Source: Torymus aiolomorphi
Taxonomy: Eukaryota; Arthropoda; Insecta; Hymenoptera; Torymidae
Direction: 5' to 3'
Length of the DNA stretch: 64,000 bases
NCBI GenBank assembly: GCA_036365515.1
Contig: CM070877.1
Span: 56,952,475 to 57,016,474, forward strand
A program made the position numbers and the translations under genes. The notes beneath the pieces are model-generated. The model was given only the letters and a program-made list of their open reading frames with translations, was not told where the DNA came from and did no database searches. Numbering within the stretch: position 1 is the stretch's first letter; every line of letters begins with the position of its first letter. Below, in pieces: positions 47,400-58,385 of the stretch.

Positions 47400-47935
47400 C
47401 ACAGTGGGCCAGAAAAGAAGAAAAAATTTCTAAGCCTTGTTTGAACTGGTTTTTGAGGATACGATTTTTTATAATAGTGGATTTTTTTTTTGTTTTGATG
47501 TGGAGAATAAGGATCCGGTGCCGATCGTATATTATTTTCCCTCTAAACCTCGTGGGATACGAAAATACTGGACTAAATCGGTTATTGACGATTGTTGTAA
47601 TTCGTCGATGCTAAAATACTTATTGTACCTCTCAAAAATAATATTCTTTAACGTACCAGAAAGCATTTTAAAGCTTAAAAAAAGTACTTTAATATAATTC
47701 CTTATTCGGACAATTCTGACCAATTCTGTTAAAAGCGTTATACACGGAAAACAATAATTCTTACCACTAAAATAAAAAAAAATTGATAAATGGATTTTGA
47801 AAAATTCTAACTCTGAGCTCGTAAAAGATACAGAGCTCTACACCCTCACACTTTTCTATTGTTAGATGGTAGTAAACTTTTTTATGTAAAAAATTTTGTT
47901 AGTATCAAGAAATATATCTTACAATAATGCAGTAA
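47400..47935 (+). repeat. Left terminal inverted repeat of the CACAGTG transposon
   Basis: About 535 bp, pairing with about 57,755-58,288. The first seven bases are CACAGTG, the consensus heptamer of vertebrate V(D)J recombination signals. At a 12-base distance lies AGAAAAAAT, a weak A-rich nonamer-like match. Open frames inside the repeat occur in both arms and I do not call them genes. Confidence 0.85.
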
Positions 47936-48118
47936 TGAAAAATTGACAAATAATCAAAGTTTTACAGCGCAGCAGTAGAAGCTAAGGTGAGTTCTTTTTA
48001 ATCCTTTGGATCATGGCTTTTTTTTATTGATAATAAACATTTCACATGTTTTTTAAATTCTTTGAACCCAAAATAGTCAATCATTCATGAATATTTTACT
48101 TCCTCCTAGAGTAAGTTT

Positions 48119-48893
48119 TGTAATTAAAGATTTCACGATTAGTTACTTCGAATTTGCTCATTTTTATTTAAAAGTTAATCTTATCAGGAGCTCTTACTTG
48201 TTTTGGTATCTATATCAGTTACCTATTATGCATATTAAGGGAAACCCTCTGAATATTTTGTTTGTTGTCACTACAATGTTAAGGACTCCGCTAAAAGTGC
48301 AATTACATATGCGTGTGCGTGTGCGTGTGTGAGTGTGTGTGTGTGTGCGTGTGTAATGTATTATACGTAATTATTCGGTAGAATTTTGTGATGCGGTGTT
48401 TAAAATTTTTGTATTTTTTTTAAGAATGCAGGTGAAAAGCAATTATTAGGATTTATTTGTAACATTTTTTTCTTACAATTTCGGTATCCATAACGTATAT
48501 TTGTTTGAAATAGATTGAAAATTCTTATCACATTCTAAATTAATTTTTTTTGAAAATAAAGTTACATAAAACTATATAAAAATGAAATTGTTGAACGGCA
48601 ATGAAAACTTTTTCTTCAAATGTAAATAATAGGAAAATAAAAATAATTGGATTAAAATAGTACGTTCAGTTCTTATATATAAAGACACATATACTACGAG
48701 GAAATCGAATTCGTGTAATTCCACTTTTAGCGGAGTCCTTAACATTGTAGTGACAACAAACAAAATATTCGGAGGGTTTCCTTTAATAGTTACAATAGGT
48801 AACTGACAGTAAATCAAGAGCTCTCGATAAGATTAACTTTTAAATAAAAATGAGCAAGTTCGAAGTAACTTATCGTGAAATCTTTAATTTTTT
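48119..48893. repeat. Inverted duplication spanning the transposase start codon
   Basis: Arms at about 48,119-48,307 and 48,707-48,893. The right arm includes the 5' leader and first ~14 codons of the RAG1-like transposase, and the left arm holds an inverted diverged copy of the same stretch. The spacer has a short GTGTGCGT microsatellite (48,306-48,356). Confidence 0.82.
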
Positions 48894-49435
48894 AAAATTA
48901 AAGAAGGTACAATCTCATAAATTTCAGTGTCAAGTGAATGAAATTACAGATTATTTAATCGAAAGATTTAACCTTATAAAATGTACAAATTTGATTAGTG
49001 CTATTAAATCAAAGTTACGAAGCAATTTCTTGAATAACTTCAAAATAAAGTTTGAGAACCTTCCCAGGTATAAGAGGAACTTTCAGATATTCGAGAACGA
49101 AAATTCATCTTGGTTGGACAAAATTCTTGTTATTACATACAACATTAACGAACAAGACAATCATAATACTGGTTAGTACATACTTTTTGTTATGCTTTTT
49201 AATTTTTTTTTTACATTCCGTGCGACATATTTGAAATATATTTTTGAAAATTAATTCTTACAGTATTATGCGTATCATTTATAATTTTTTTTTTTTATAA
49301 TTCCGATAGACACTGGGTTACGCTATAATTACGCAAGCTCAAATTTTGCTTAATATTTGAGTAATACCGGAACAATATTGATCCAATATTGAACCAATAT
49401 TGAACCCATCATGTATGTATATAAAAAATACTTAA

Positions 49436-49510
<75 letters not shown>

Positions 49511-52500
49511 TAGGGATGGGCGATTCTACTCGATTCTTTGAGAATCGCCCGATTCTTTTTTTCAAGAATCGATTATTTTATCGATTCTTTTTATAACTCG
49601 ATTCTTAGTGATTCGATTATTTTTTCACTAAGAATCGAGTCACGAGTGACGGTCGTAGGAGAAAGATGGTTTATTCAAAGTTTCAAACGCGGTGACCGTC
49701 ACACATAATCTTTTGAAAGTTAACATACCTAAAAAATATTATAAACGTGCAAAAGGTTATGTGTGACGGCCACTGACGGGGTATGTGTATTGTATACTGT
49801 ACAAGTGTAGGTGCGTTCGATTTAGCCGGTCGGTTATCATCAGTATGAGCGAACGAGCGACCTGCTGACTAAATCTAACGGACCCACACTGTTCCTAGTC
49901 CTACTACTAATAAGTTACTAAAGTTAATTAATTTGATTGAATCAATTTGATTAAAAGATCAACATGGACGAAGCAATTAATGAAAAGCACTTATTATTAT
50001 TTCGATTCGTCGATGTAACTAATGGTAAGTTTTATTATTTAAACATATTTACTTTTCCTGTAACATTAATATTTAAACTTAACCTCGAAAATTTTTTATG
50101 AACACTTTTCAATAATTCCTATTTTTTTTTAACTTTAGAATTCAAAAAAATACTACATATAATAATAAAATTGTATTTCCTTTTTTAGATTCAGAAGATC
50201 CATGTAGATTTAAAATCTATTTTAAAATTAATATGTTTGATTGGCCAGTCTGTATCTACAATTTAAAAATTAGAGATTATATAAAATTCAAAAAAGATGA
50301 TGATTTTGTAATCTCTTATTGCAATCGTAATTCCGCTAACAATGGCACAATCCCTATTACAAGCTTATACAGATCTATCGATGATGTTGACTACCTTCCT
50401 ATAATACAAGGATTTGTATAATAATAATGTATAATCCACTTATATTTTATAGTATTTTGAATTAAAATGTATTATCTTTTAATAAATTTTTTCAATTTTT
50501 CATTTATTTTATATATTTTAATAATTAATTTTAGACAGTGTAACCGCCATACCAATCGAACTATCGAAGTTTAAATGTTTAAACTTTAAAGTCACGCAGT
50601 GTCGCCAACTAGATAACTAATTGGCGAAGGTTCAAAGGTTGTACCTAGTATATGGCGCGGAAAGCCGGAGAGGGCGGAGAGTGAGAGCGCGGTATTCAGC
50701 GAATATAGGTAAAAGGCGGAAATAGGAAAACTGTTAACAGTGTTAACGTTCCCAAAATCGAACATTCCAGAATTTCTTCCTTATACGACAGCGGACAGAA
50801 GCACCTCCCCGACCTGCCGACTGCCACCTAACCTCAAAGCGCTCATCTCCCGCTGACCCGTACCATACCACCGTACGTCAGCTAGCCTGTGCCTCGTGTG
50901 CCAAAGTTTTTTGCTATTATTTTAAACATAGGCAAACATAGATAAGAAAGTCGTTGTTTTTGTATTGTATATTTTCTTTTTTACATAATTGGATTATCAA
51001 GATATGCAATTGTATATAGTTTTTGAATTTTAAGTTTAAAATTAACCATGGATAGCCTCTGCAGCATGAATAATAATGAACGTAAGTTAGATTATAAATT
51101 GTTGTAACAGAAATTGATTAGTTAATTCATAGCATATTATATTAATGTCATAGCAAAAGAAGATATGAGAAGGTTTACAATTTATTTCCATATAAATAAT
51201 AATCCAAGAATTAAAATTGACAACTTGAAAATTTCAAAGTATTTAAAGTTTAAAAGTGAGTATATTAATACAACTATAGTTATATATCAGTAGTTCGGTA
51301 ATGTAAAATTTTAGATTGCATTATAGCTAATGATTCATATTTCACCGCATACTGCAAGAAATTTCACGTTGAAAAGAATGGGGTGATTGAAAAGCTGTTT
51401 CGATCTACAGATGATGTAGAATAGTACGTAATTGTATAGTAATAATGTGATAGTACACTATTGATAATATAAACACATTGTTTACATTATATCTTCATTC
51501 TTTTTTAGCAATCCTGTTAATATATCAAATATGTATGAAGGAAATATAATGGAAATAGTTCGAGAGAAAGAAACATTTATAGATTTTGAGTTTAATGCAG
51601 ACAATGGTGAAGACTTTTTTTCAAGTACAAATAGTACTCAAGATAACGATAATAATTGTCACAGCAAACAATCTCAAGACGATTGTAGTTTGAGTACAGA
51701 AAAAACCAAACATGGATCAATTTTATCCGATTCTCAAGTAGATTGTTCTATCGCAAAGGTTTCTGAAAATACACAAGAAATTCATTTAAATTCAATTTCA
51801 CAATCTCTGAAGTGAGTGTAAATTTTATTGATAAATTTTATTTTTTTTTTTACTACTTTAATTTAATTTTAGGTCGAAAATTCAATCTAGTCCAATTTGG
51901 AAACATGCACAAAAGTTGAAAGATAAATCACTAAGGTGTAATTATTGCCAAAAAGTATATAAAGATTATGGGAATACATCTAATATGTTGAAGCATTTGA
52001 AAACGCAGCATTCATTATTTTTCAAAGTTGATTCAGACGAGACTTCACATAGAAATGCAAGTGATAATGAATGCAAGCAGTTGAAAAGAAATGCGGACAC
52101 TGATAAACAAGAAAAAAATGTACAAAAAAAACAATGCATTACAAGGGTAAAATTACATTGCACATAAAATTTTCATGTAATTGTTAAATAATATTATTAA
52201 TTTTACAGAATCCAGTTGAAACTACTGGAATAAAGGAGGCTTTTGCTCGTATCAATGCATTTAAAGGTATGCTAAAAAAATTTAAACTCATAATAAATTT
52301 GGTTAAATAGAAAAATATATTTTTGTAATTGTTTTTATAAATTCCATAGGAGGATCTCAATCTGATAAACTAACGAATGCAGTTATGTACATGATCTGCA
52401 AAGACTTATTACCTATCTCTACTGTTGAACACGAAGGGTTTTTGACTTAATGAAAGTTACGTGCCCTTTATATGAACCTCCTTCAAAAAAGACCATGACA

Positions 52501-55500
52501 AGAAAAATTGAAGCTCGTTATGAAGTCATGAAAAATGAATTTATAAAAAAACTGAATAACATAAATTATTATTGTTTGACTTGTGACAATTGGACGGACT
52601 GTTCTACTCAAAGTTATATGGGAGTAACAATCCACTATGTAAATAATTCATTCACTATTTCAAGTGGATATCTTGGATGTATCCTACTTGATCAAAGGCA
52701 TAACTCTGAATATTTGAAAAAGTCTTTACTTGAAATTTTTGAAAAATTTAATATAAAAATAGAAAAAATTACAGCGTTGATCTCGGATGGAGATGCAGCG
52801 ATAAAAAAGCTTGCACACAAATTGTAAATAAAGACCAACATCTTGTATGTGTTGCACATACAACTGCACACATTCTTCCTGACACGATAAACAATTTTTG
52901 TGAATTAACTACAGTAATTGACAAAATTAAAAGTATTGTAACCCTCATTAGAAGGAGTATTGTAGCTTCTGATAAACTTAAAAAACTCCAAATGGACGCT
53001 GGCAAAAGTGAAGGAACAACATTACACCTGATTCAAGACGTCCCAACACGATGGTGTTCAACAGTAGATATGATTGAGAGATATTTAGAATTGGAATCTT
53101 ATATTTACATAGCAATGTCGGAGTGTGAACATCCAGTAGATTTATTAAATCGTGAAGAAATAAAAGTGCTTAAGGATATTTTACCTATAATGCAGCCCAT
53201 TAAGGATGTAATTACCGAAATCAGTGGCGGCTCATATTCTACAGCTAGTATTATTATACCAATTGTACGTTGTATGTGTAAGAAAATCGATGCAACTATT
53301 CCACAAACTGATATCGGAAAAAATTTTAAAATTAAGGTGCTATGTAATATAAATGAGAGATTCAAAAATTTTGAACACAATCGTACTTTAGCTATAGCTA
53401 CAATATTAGATCCTAGATTTAAGAAAGTATATTTCCAAGATGGCCTAGCTCTTACTTCAGCGTTGAACTATATTGATCAAAAACTTAAATCGATGAAATC
53501 AGATGCCCCTGGTTTCGTACCTCAAGAAAAAAATAGTAATACTACAGGTATTTGGGATTTCCATGACGCCCTCCAAGTTGAAGAGTCTGTTTCTGAAGTA
53601 CATTTAAGAAGACACCCAGAACTTGAGCAATATTTAAAATTGGAAAGGATTGCTCGATCAAAGAATATATTTCAATATTGGCAAAATGTAAAAATCAGTT
53701 TTCCTAATCTGTTTAGAGTAGCAATGAAGCATTTATGTACATTAGCAACCTCTGTGCCATCAGAGAGATTGTTTTCAAAAGCTGGGCTGATAAAACGTGA
53801 TAACAGAAACAGATTAACTGGTATGCATTTAAATATGCTTGTATTTTTTAATTCAATTCCAAAAGGAGAATGGGATATACTTTGAATGAATTATTATTTA
53901 AATCATTAACAACTAAGTTCCCTTAACGATTTCATCTGTGATTGTATTTAAAATGTGATATTAAATGTTAACTTATTTAATATATAGTTAATTTATAATT
54001 AATGCATTATATTGGTGTTAATTTGATTGAGTTGTGTTTGTAATATAATAATCACCTATCCTTATGTTCCTCCAATTTACTCTGGAATGAATGGGATTGT
54101 TCCTTTATTCCTTTCGGATGTCACAATAAGTATTCAAGAGGCAAAAATTATAATCATTTTTTTAATCATATGTTTCAGATACCGCTAGCTTCAAATTCAA
54201 GCTTCAAATTCAAGAAATAAAATAAAATTTATTTAAAAGAAAAACTGTCCCTTCTTAAAAAAGTGATGAGCGGCCATATTGAAGCATCTAAAGGCTTGAT
54301 TTTGATTGATCGATAAGAAGGCGACAGAAATTTAGTGTTTAGAATTTAATGTTTGAATTTTTTAATGGAATTTTTACATTTAGTAGTATAAAAATAATTA
54401 AGTTCTGACTTTGAAAAAATACTTAAATAAATTAAAAGTAAAACGTAATATCGTTTGAATATCGCTTGTATTTTAAATAAAGGAAAATTTCTATATGATA
54501 AATATGTATATATTTATATCTATATACAGTAGGTGTCTACCTACTCGATTCTAAATCGATTCTTCGATTCTTTTTCAAAAGAATCGATTCTATGGAATCG
54601 AACACCCTGTGCGATTCGATTCTGAGGAATCGATTCTTTTTTGCAGAATCGCCCATCCCTAACGCACGCACGCACGCACGCACATACACACACCGCGTGA
54701 AAAATACGCGTACCTATATGCATGAAATTATCTTATAAGAAAAAACTAAAATGTATAAAAAATAGGTAACTTGGATTTTTTCAAAAACGGCCCAGTACGC
54801 GATTTTGACTTTGGTCTTAAATCAGTATATTTCATTTAAATGAAGGTATTCCCGTAATATTTATCTTTTATTTTTAGAAGAGGTCGCTGTGGGTGGTAGG
54901 CTGTCAGATTCTTTTCATGTAAGTTCGAGAACGTCTCGGTGGAGAATAATAGATAAGCTGAGTAATGAGCTTCATTTAGATATGGCCTATGGATTATTAA
55001 GAAAAAAATTAAAACTATCTAATAACGATTATGGTGTTAAACTTCTTGAAAACGTTATGAATCCTGTTGAAGCGAAAAATGTTTATAACAATAGGCAAAT
55101 ATTTGAAAAACAAAGAGATTTAACACCTGAAGAAGCTGTAAGCTTGCTCATAAAAGCTCGTTTAACGAAAGAAGCGTACAGGACGATGCGATTGACAGCT
55201 AAACAAAATGGACACGACATTTATCCAACGCATGACTTGGTAAGATATTAAATAGATTTTACTTAAAAATTTGACGGTTTTTTAATTTCATGGTTTACAC
55301 GGTTATTCTAAATTATTCGAAAAATGAAACTTTATAGGTTAGTGAAGCTAAAACAGCAGCTTATCCACCAGGAATTAAGGTAACAGAAACAAAAGCTGAA
55401 GTTCCTTTAAAAGATCTCTTGGAACATTCAATTTCTAGATTATTACTTTTTCTAAAAACTAAGAGCAATCTCAACCTTGACTGCTACAATGAAAAAGAAT

Positions 55501-56996
55501 TATTAGTTATTGTTAAATATGGATTCAACGGTGCAAATGCAAGTGTATACAAGCAAAAGTGTGAGAGTAAAGATGCAAAATACGACCACATTTTTTGCAC
55601 ATCACTAGTGCCACTGTATTTGATTCATACTGGCACTGGTAAACTGTTGTGGAAAAATGATTTGTCGTCATCAACACGTTTATGTCGAATCATAAAATTT
55701 GAATATAAAAAAGAAACATCACAAGCCTCTATTGATGAAAAAAGTTATATTAAGAATCAAATCACCTCTTTGCCAGTAATCATTATCGATGGTTTTGAAG
55801 TAAAATTTAAACTGTTACTAACAATGGTTGATGGCAAGGTAATTTATTTCAAAGTTTTAGAAATTTAAATTGAAAAATATTTCGCATAACTGTATGTTGT
55901 TTTTTCGTCATTTTCAGGTCTGCAATGCTCTCAACTCGAGCAATAGCCAGAGGTGCTTTTGTTGTGATGCTACTATTTCTCAATTAAATGATATTGAGAG
56001 ATGCATCAATAGGCCCATCAAGCCCAAGAGCTTGGATTATGGGTTTTCAGTACTTCACGCCCACATACGATTTATGGAGTTAGTCCTTCATGTGTCATAT
56101 AAATTACCTATCAAGACTTATAGAGTGAGTGTAAAAAATTATTAAATTAAACATAAAATGTATATTAAATTATTAATTTTTTTCAGGTAACGAAGATAAC
56201 TGCAAACATTGTTGGAGAGCAGAACAAACAAATTGCAGTTGCTTTAAAAGAAATACTTGGCGTCTTAGTTGATACTCCGAAGCAGGGATCCGGTACAACC
56301 AATGATGGAAACACTGCGAGGACATTTTTTGCCAACACTGAATTTGTAGCAAAAGTTACCGGTTCGTATTACATTGTTTATTTATTTGTGTGTTAAAATA
56401 TTTTTTGACCATTTACAGATCTTCTTGAAATTAATACACATGTATATTTTAAATTGTTTTTCAGGTTTTGATGAGGATTTGCTAAACCGACTGAAGACCA
56501 TTCTAGGAGTAATTTCAAGTGGTTTCCATATTAATATAGAAGAGTTCCGCATTTTCTGCAAAGAAACTGCAGAAAGATACGTTGAATTATACACGTGGTA
56601 TTATATGCCACCTTCAGCCCACATCATTTTAATTCATGGCTACCAGATTATACAAAATTTATTTTATCCAATTGGTAAGCTGTCAGAAGAAGCCTTAGAG
56701 GCCATTAATAAAAATATAAGGAACTTTCGTGATAGACATGCAAGGAAAATGGATCGGTAAATTATTAAAATAATTTTAAATTTTTATAAGTATGAATCGT
56801 ATGTTATAAACTGTAACTATTTTCTTTTAGCATTACAACTAATACAGACATCTTTCGTAGATTACTTCTGTATAGCGATCCATACTTCACATTGTTAGAA
56901 AAAAGAGAAGAAAAAAAACATAAAGAATTAACTATAACCATGAAAAAACTTCTCATCATCCCTCCAAAAGACGAAGATATTGCAGAGGAAATATAA
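48850..56996 (+). CDS. RAG1/Transib-like transposase, 7 exons, 674 aa
   Basis: Exons by GT/AG and phase: 48,850-49,171; 54,878-55,239; 55,338-55,838; 55,918-56,124; 56,187-56,361; 56,465-56,756; 56,831-56,996. The joined frame is open, with no shift. RAG1-type marks: a C-x-x-C with DAT (residues 408-414), LHAHI (441-445), NDGNTAR (503-509, compare NGNFAR in RAG1), and a C-terminal block with HIILIHGYQII, PIGKLSEEALEAINK and a later FRDRHAR (575-605 onward), paralleling the RAG1 region around its catalytic Glu. Residue 292, in YGFNGAN, is Asn where relatives I remember have Asp. The family call is by pattern memory; it could belong to a sister lineage in the CMC/Transib clan. Intron 1 holds the hAT element. 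Confidence 0.7.
49441..49510. repeat. (AC)n/(GCAC)n microsatellite, hAT target
   Basis: About 40 bp of CA repeats then about 30 bp of GCAC repeats, continued at 54,662-54,690 on the other side of the hAT element. Confidence 0.92.
49503..49510. repeat. hAT target site duplication, left (ACGCACGC)
   Basis: The 8 bp directly before TAGGGATGGG; identical to 54,662-54,669. Because the site is a GCAC repeat, the match could be partly fortuitous, but its length and position are what hAT produces. Confidence 0.75.
49964..50421 (+). CDS. Small two-exon hAT gene resembling the transposase N-terminal domain
   Basis: Exons 49,964-50,024 and 50,189-50,421 (GTAAGT donor, TTTTTTAG acceptor) give 97 residues. 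The second exon parallels the transposase N-terminus: RFKIYFKIN versus RFTIYFHIN, YNLKIRDYIKFK versus DNLKISKYLKFK, ISYCN versus TAYCK, and LYRSIDDVDY versus LFRSTDDVEY. I know of no named domain for this. A separate copy of a transposase's own N-terminal region could act as a regulator or partner; that is inference. The frame is intact. The gene sits about 630 bp upstream of the transposase start. Confidence 0.68.
50440..51040. promoter_or_regulatory. Intergenic region between the two hAT genes
   Basis: The first 100 bp contain AATAAA-like sequence (50,478) that could end the small gene's transcript. From about 50,640 to 50,900 it is more G/C-rich than the surroundings (GGAAAGCCGGAGAGGGCGGA), a plausible promoter/5' leader for the transposase. 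No open frame of note. Confidence 0.35.
51048..53885 (+). CDS. hAT transposase (BED finger, hATC domain), two frame breaks
   Basis: Exons: 51,048-51,081; 51,154-51,255; 51,315-51,423; 51,509-51,811; 51,873-52,146; 52,209-52,266; 52,350-53,885. Order: N-terminal RFTIYFHIN..STDDVEY domain, acidic linker, BED zinc finger (Cys205, Cys208, His224, His229), RNase H-like core (CDNWTD; ISDGDAAIKK), insertion domain, and C-terminal dimerisation domain (ATSVPSERLFSKAGLIKRDN). About 805 residues overall. The last exon changes frame at a 5-base T-run near 52,440 and a 6-base A-run near 52,804-52,808, each one base short. Either the gene is dead or the assembly miscalled both runs. Confidence 0.85.
53886..54540. 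other. hAT 3' non-coding sequence
   Basis: A/T-rich; a possible polyadenylation signal lies around 54,215-54,230 (AATAAAATAAAATT). Nothing coding. Confidence 0.45.
54662..54669. repeat. hAT target site duplication, right (ACGCACGC)
   Basis: The 8 bp directly after CCCATCCCTA; identical to 49,503-49,510. Confidence 0.75.
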
Positions 56997-57754
56997 AGAA
57001 AAATTTTTTAAGTTATCGTCTATTTTTTATTACGTTTTTCGTTTAATTAGTGATAAAAAAACTATTTTTGTTACCTTGCGAATAATTTTAGTATATCTTT
57101 AATTTTTTATGCATAAAAAGATGTTTCACAAAAAACCATCTAAAAAATTTAGTCTCTGCTTCAAGTAAAATATTTTTTATTATCAATGAATTTTTATTAG
57201 AAAAACAATTGACTTACTTTTCAGAATTAGAATTTGGAATTAAAGTTTTTGAATTCAAACTTTTTATTTGTTTGTTTTCTTTAATTACTGATTCTAAATT
57301 TTTGACAGAATTTACATGGTATTGATGAATTCATATTTTATTGCGCACTTAAATTTAAATTACTGAAATTTAAAAAAAAGTATGTATTTTCCAGTTTAAT
57401 TGACAATTTACAGTTAAATCATAATCATTAAAAGTAACAGATAGCTTTATTTTGAATGATTAGTTAATTAAACTTGAAGTAGTCCACTAGTTTATTAAAA
57501 CAACTAATTCTATCGGTAAAATTAAAAGCAAGTATTAATTCAAAGTTTATTTTCGAAATGAGGTATATTTGCGCATCTATATGCTCACTAAAGTTGAAAA
57601 TATAAAAATTCAATAAAAAATAATTTATTTCAATTTATTTTAAACATTAGGTACTCGTGTACCAAATATTTGCTTTTATATAATTTACGTATCTCGAAAA
57701 TAATATCTTATTAACTTATAATGAGCAATAGAAAACGTTTTCTTAAATACATAA
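56997..57754. other. 3' non-coding part of the CACAGTG transposon
   Basis: Strongly A/T-rich sequence between the transposase stop and the right terminal repeat. No gene or strong repeat seen; no second (RAG2-like) gene is present here or elsewhere in the element. Confidence 0.6.
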
Positions 57755-58288
57755 ATATTACTGCATAATTTTAAGTTATATTTTTCTATACTGCCAAAAT
57801 TTTTTACATAAAAAAGTTTACTACTAACAATAGAAAAGTGTGAGGGTGTAGAGCTCTGTATCTTTTACGAGCTCAGAGTTAGAATTTTTCAAAATCCATT
57901 TATCAATTTTTTTTTATTATAGTGGTAAGAATTATTATTTTCCGTCTATAACGATTTTGACAGAATTGGTCAGAATTGTACAAATAAGGAATTATATTAA
58001 AGTACTTTTTTTAAGCTTTAAAATGCTTTCTGGTACGTTAAAGAATATTATTTTTGAGAGGTACAATAAGTATTTTAGCATCGACGAATTACAACAATCG
58101 TCAATAACCGATTTAGTACAGTATTTTCGTATTCCACGAGGTTTAGAGGGAAAATAATATACGATCGGCACCGGATCCTTATTCTCCACATCAAAACAAA
58201 AAAGAATCCTCTATTATAAAAAATCTTATCCTCAAAAACCAGTTCAAGCAAGGCTTAGAAATTTTTTCTTCTTTTCTGGCCCACTGTG
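57755..58288 (-). repeat. Right terminal inverted repeat of the CACAGTG transposon
   Basis: Reverse complement of the left repeat with few differences, ending GGCCCACTGTG at 58,278-58,288. The first ~38 bases from each end appear identical. Confidence 0.85.
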
Positions 58289-58385
58289 CGACGTCGGGGA
58301 CCTCTCTGAACTCCCTGCTGCACACCGGGCCCCCCTTGCAGAACCAGTTGGTGGTGGTTTTCTTCGATGGAGGCAGTGCTGTGCC
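58289..58385 (+). pseudogene. BEL/Pao reverse transcriptase, continuation after the insertion
   Basis: Encodes SGTSLNSLLHTGPPLQNQL, the BEL/Pao motif that should follow immediately after the residues ending at 47,399. The reading register agrees on the two sides of the insertion. Similarity ends within about 100 bp, so the 3' part of the retroelement, including its second LTR, is missing. Confidence 0.72.

Larger units (their letters stand above)
49511..54661 (+). mobile_element. hAT transposon with BED-finger transposase and an extra gene
   Basis: 5,151 bp with ends TAGGGATGGGCGATTCT and the complement AGAATCGCCCATCCCTA. Subterminal GATTCTT/AAGAATC motifs are dense in the first ~130 bp and the last ~120 bp, as expected for hAT transposase binding sites. 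It carries a small two-exon gene and a seven-exon transposase gene. It lies in intron 1 of the RAG1-like transposase. Confidence 0.92.
47400..58288 (+). mobile_element. 10.9-kb CACAGTG-ended transposon with RAG1/Transib-like transposase
   Basis: It begins CACAGTGGGCCAGAAAAG and ends with the exact complement, with inverted repeats of about 535 bp. It carries one 7-exon gene for a RAG1/Transib-like transposase. Without the 5,151-bp hAT in its first intron, the element would be about 5.7 kb. The flanking pentamers are CGGCT and CGACG, matching at three of five positions, so the 5-bp duplication expected for Transib is not clear. It interrupts the BEL/Pao reverse transcriptase. Confidence 0.85.

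Noticed and set aside
47404..47700. Frames in the CACAGTG terminal repeat (also 57,957-58,189)
   Set aside because: Occur in both arms of the inverted repeat, with no ATG in common and no known motif.
47395..58293. A clean 5-bp target duplication for the CACAGTG transposon
   Set aside because: The flanks CGGCT and CGACG agree at only three of five positions, so I do not claim a duplication.
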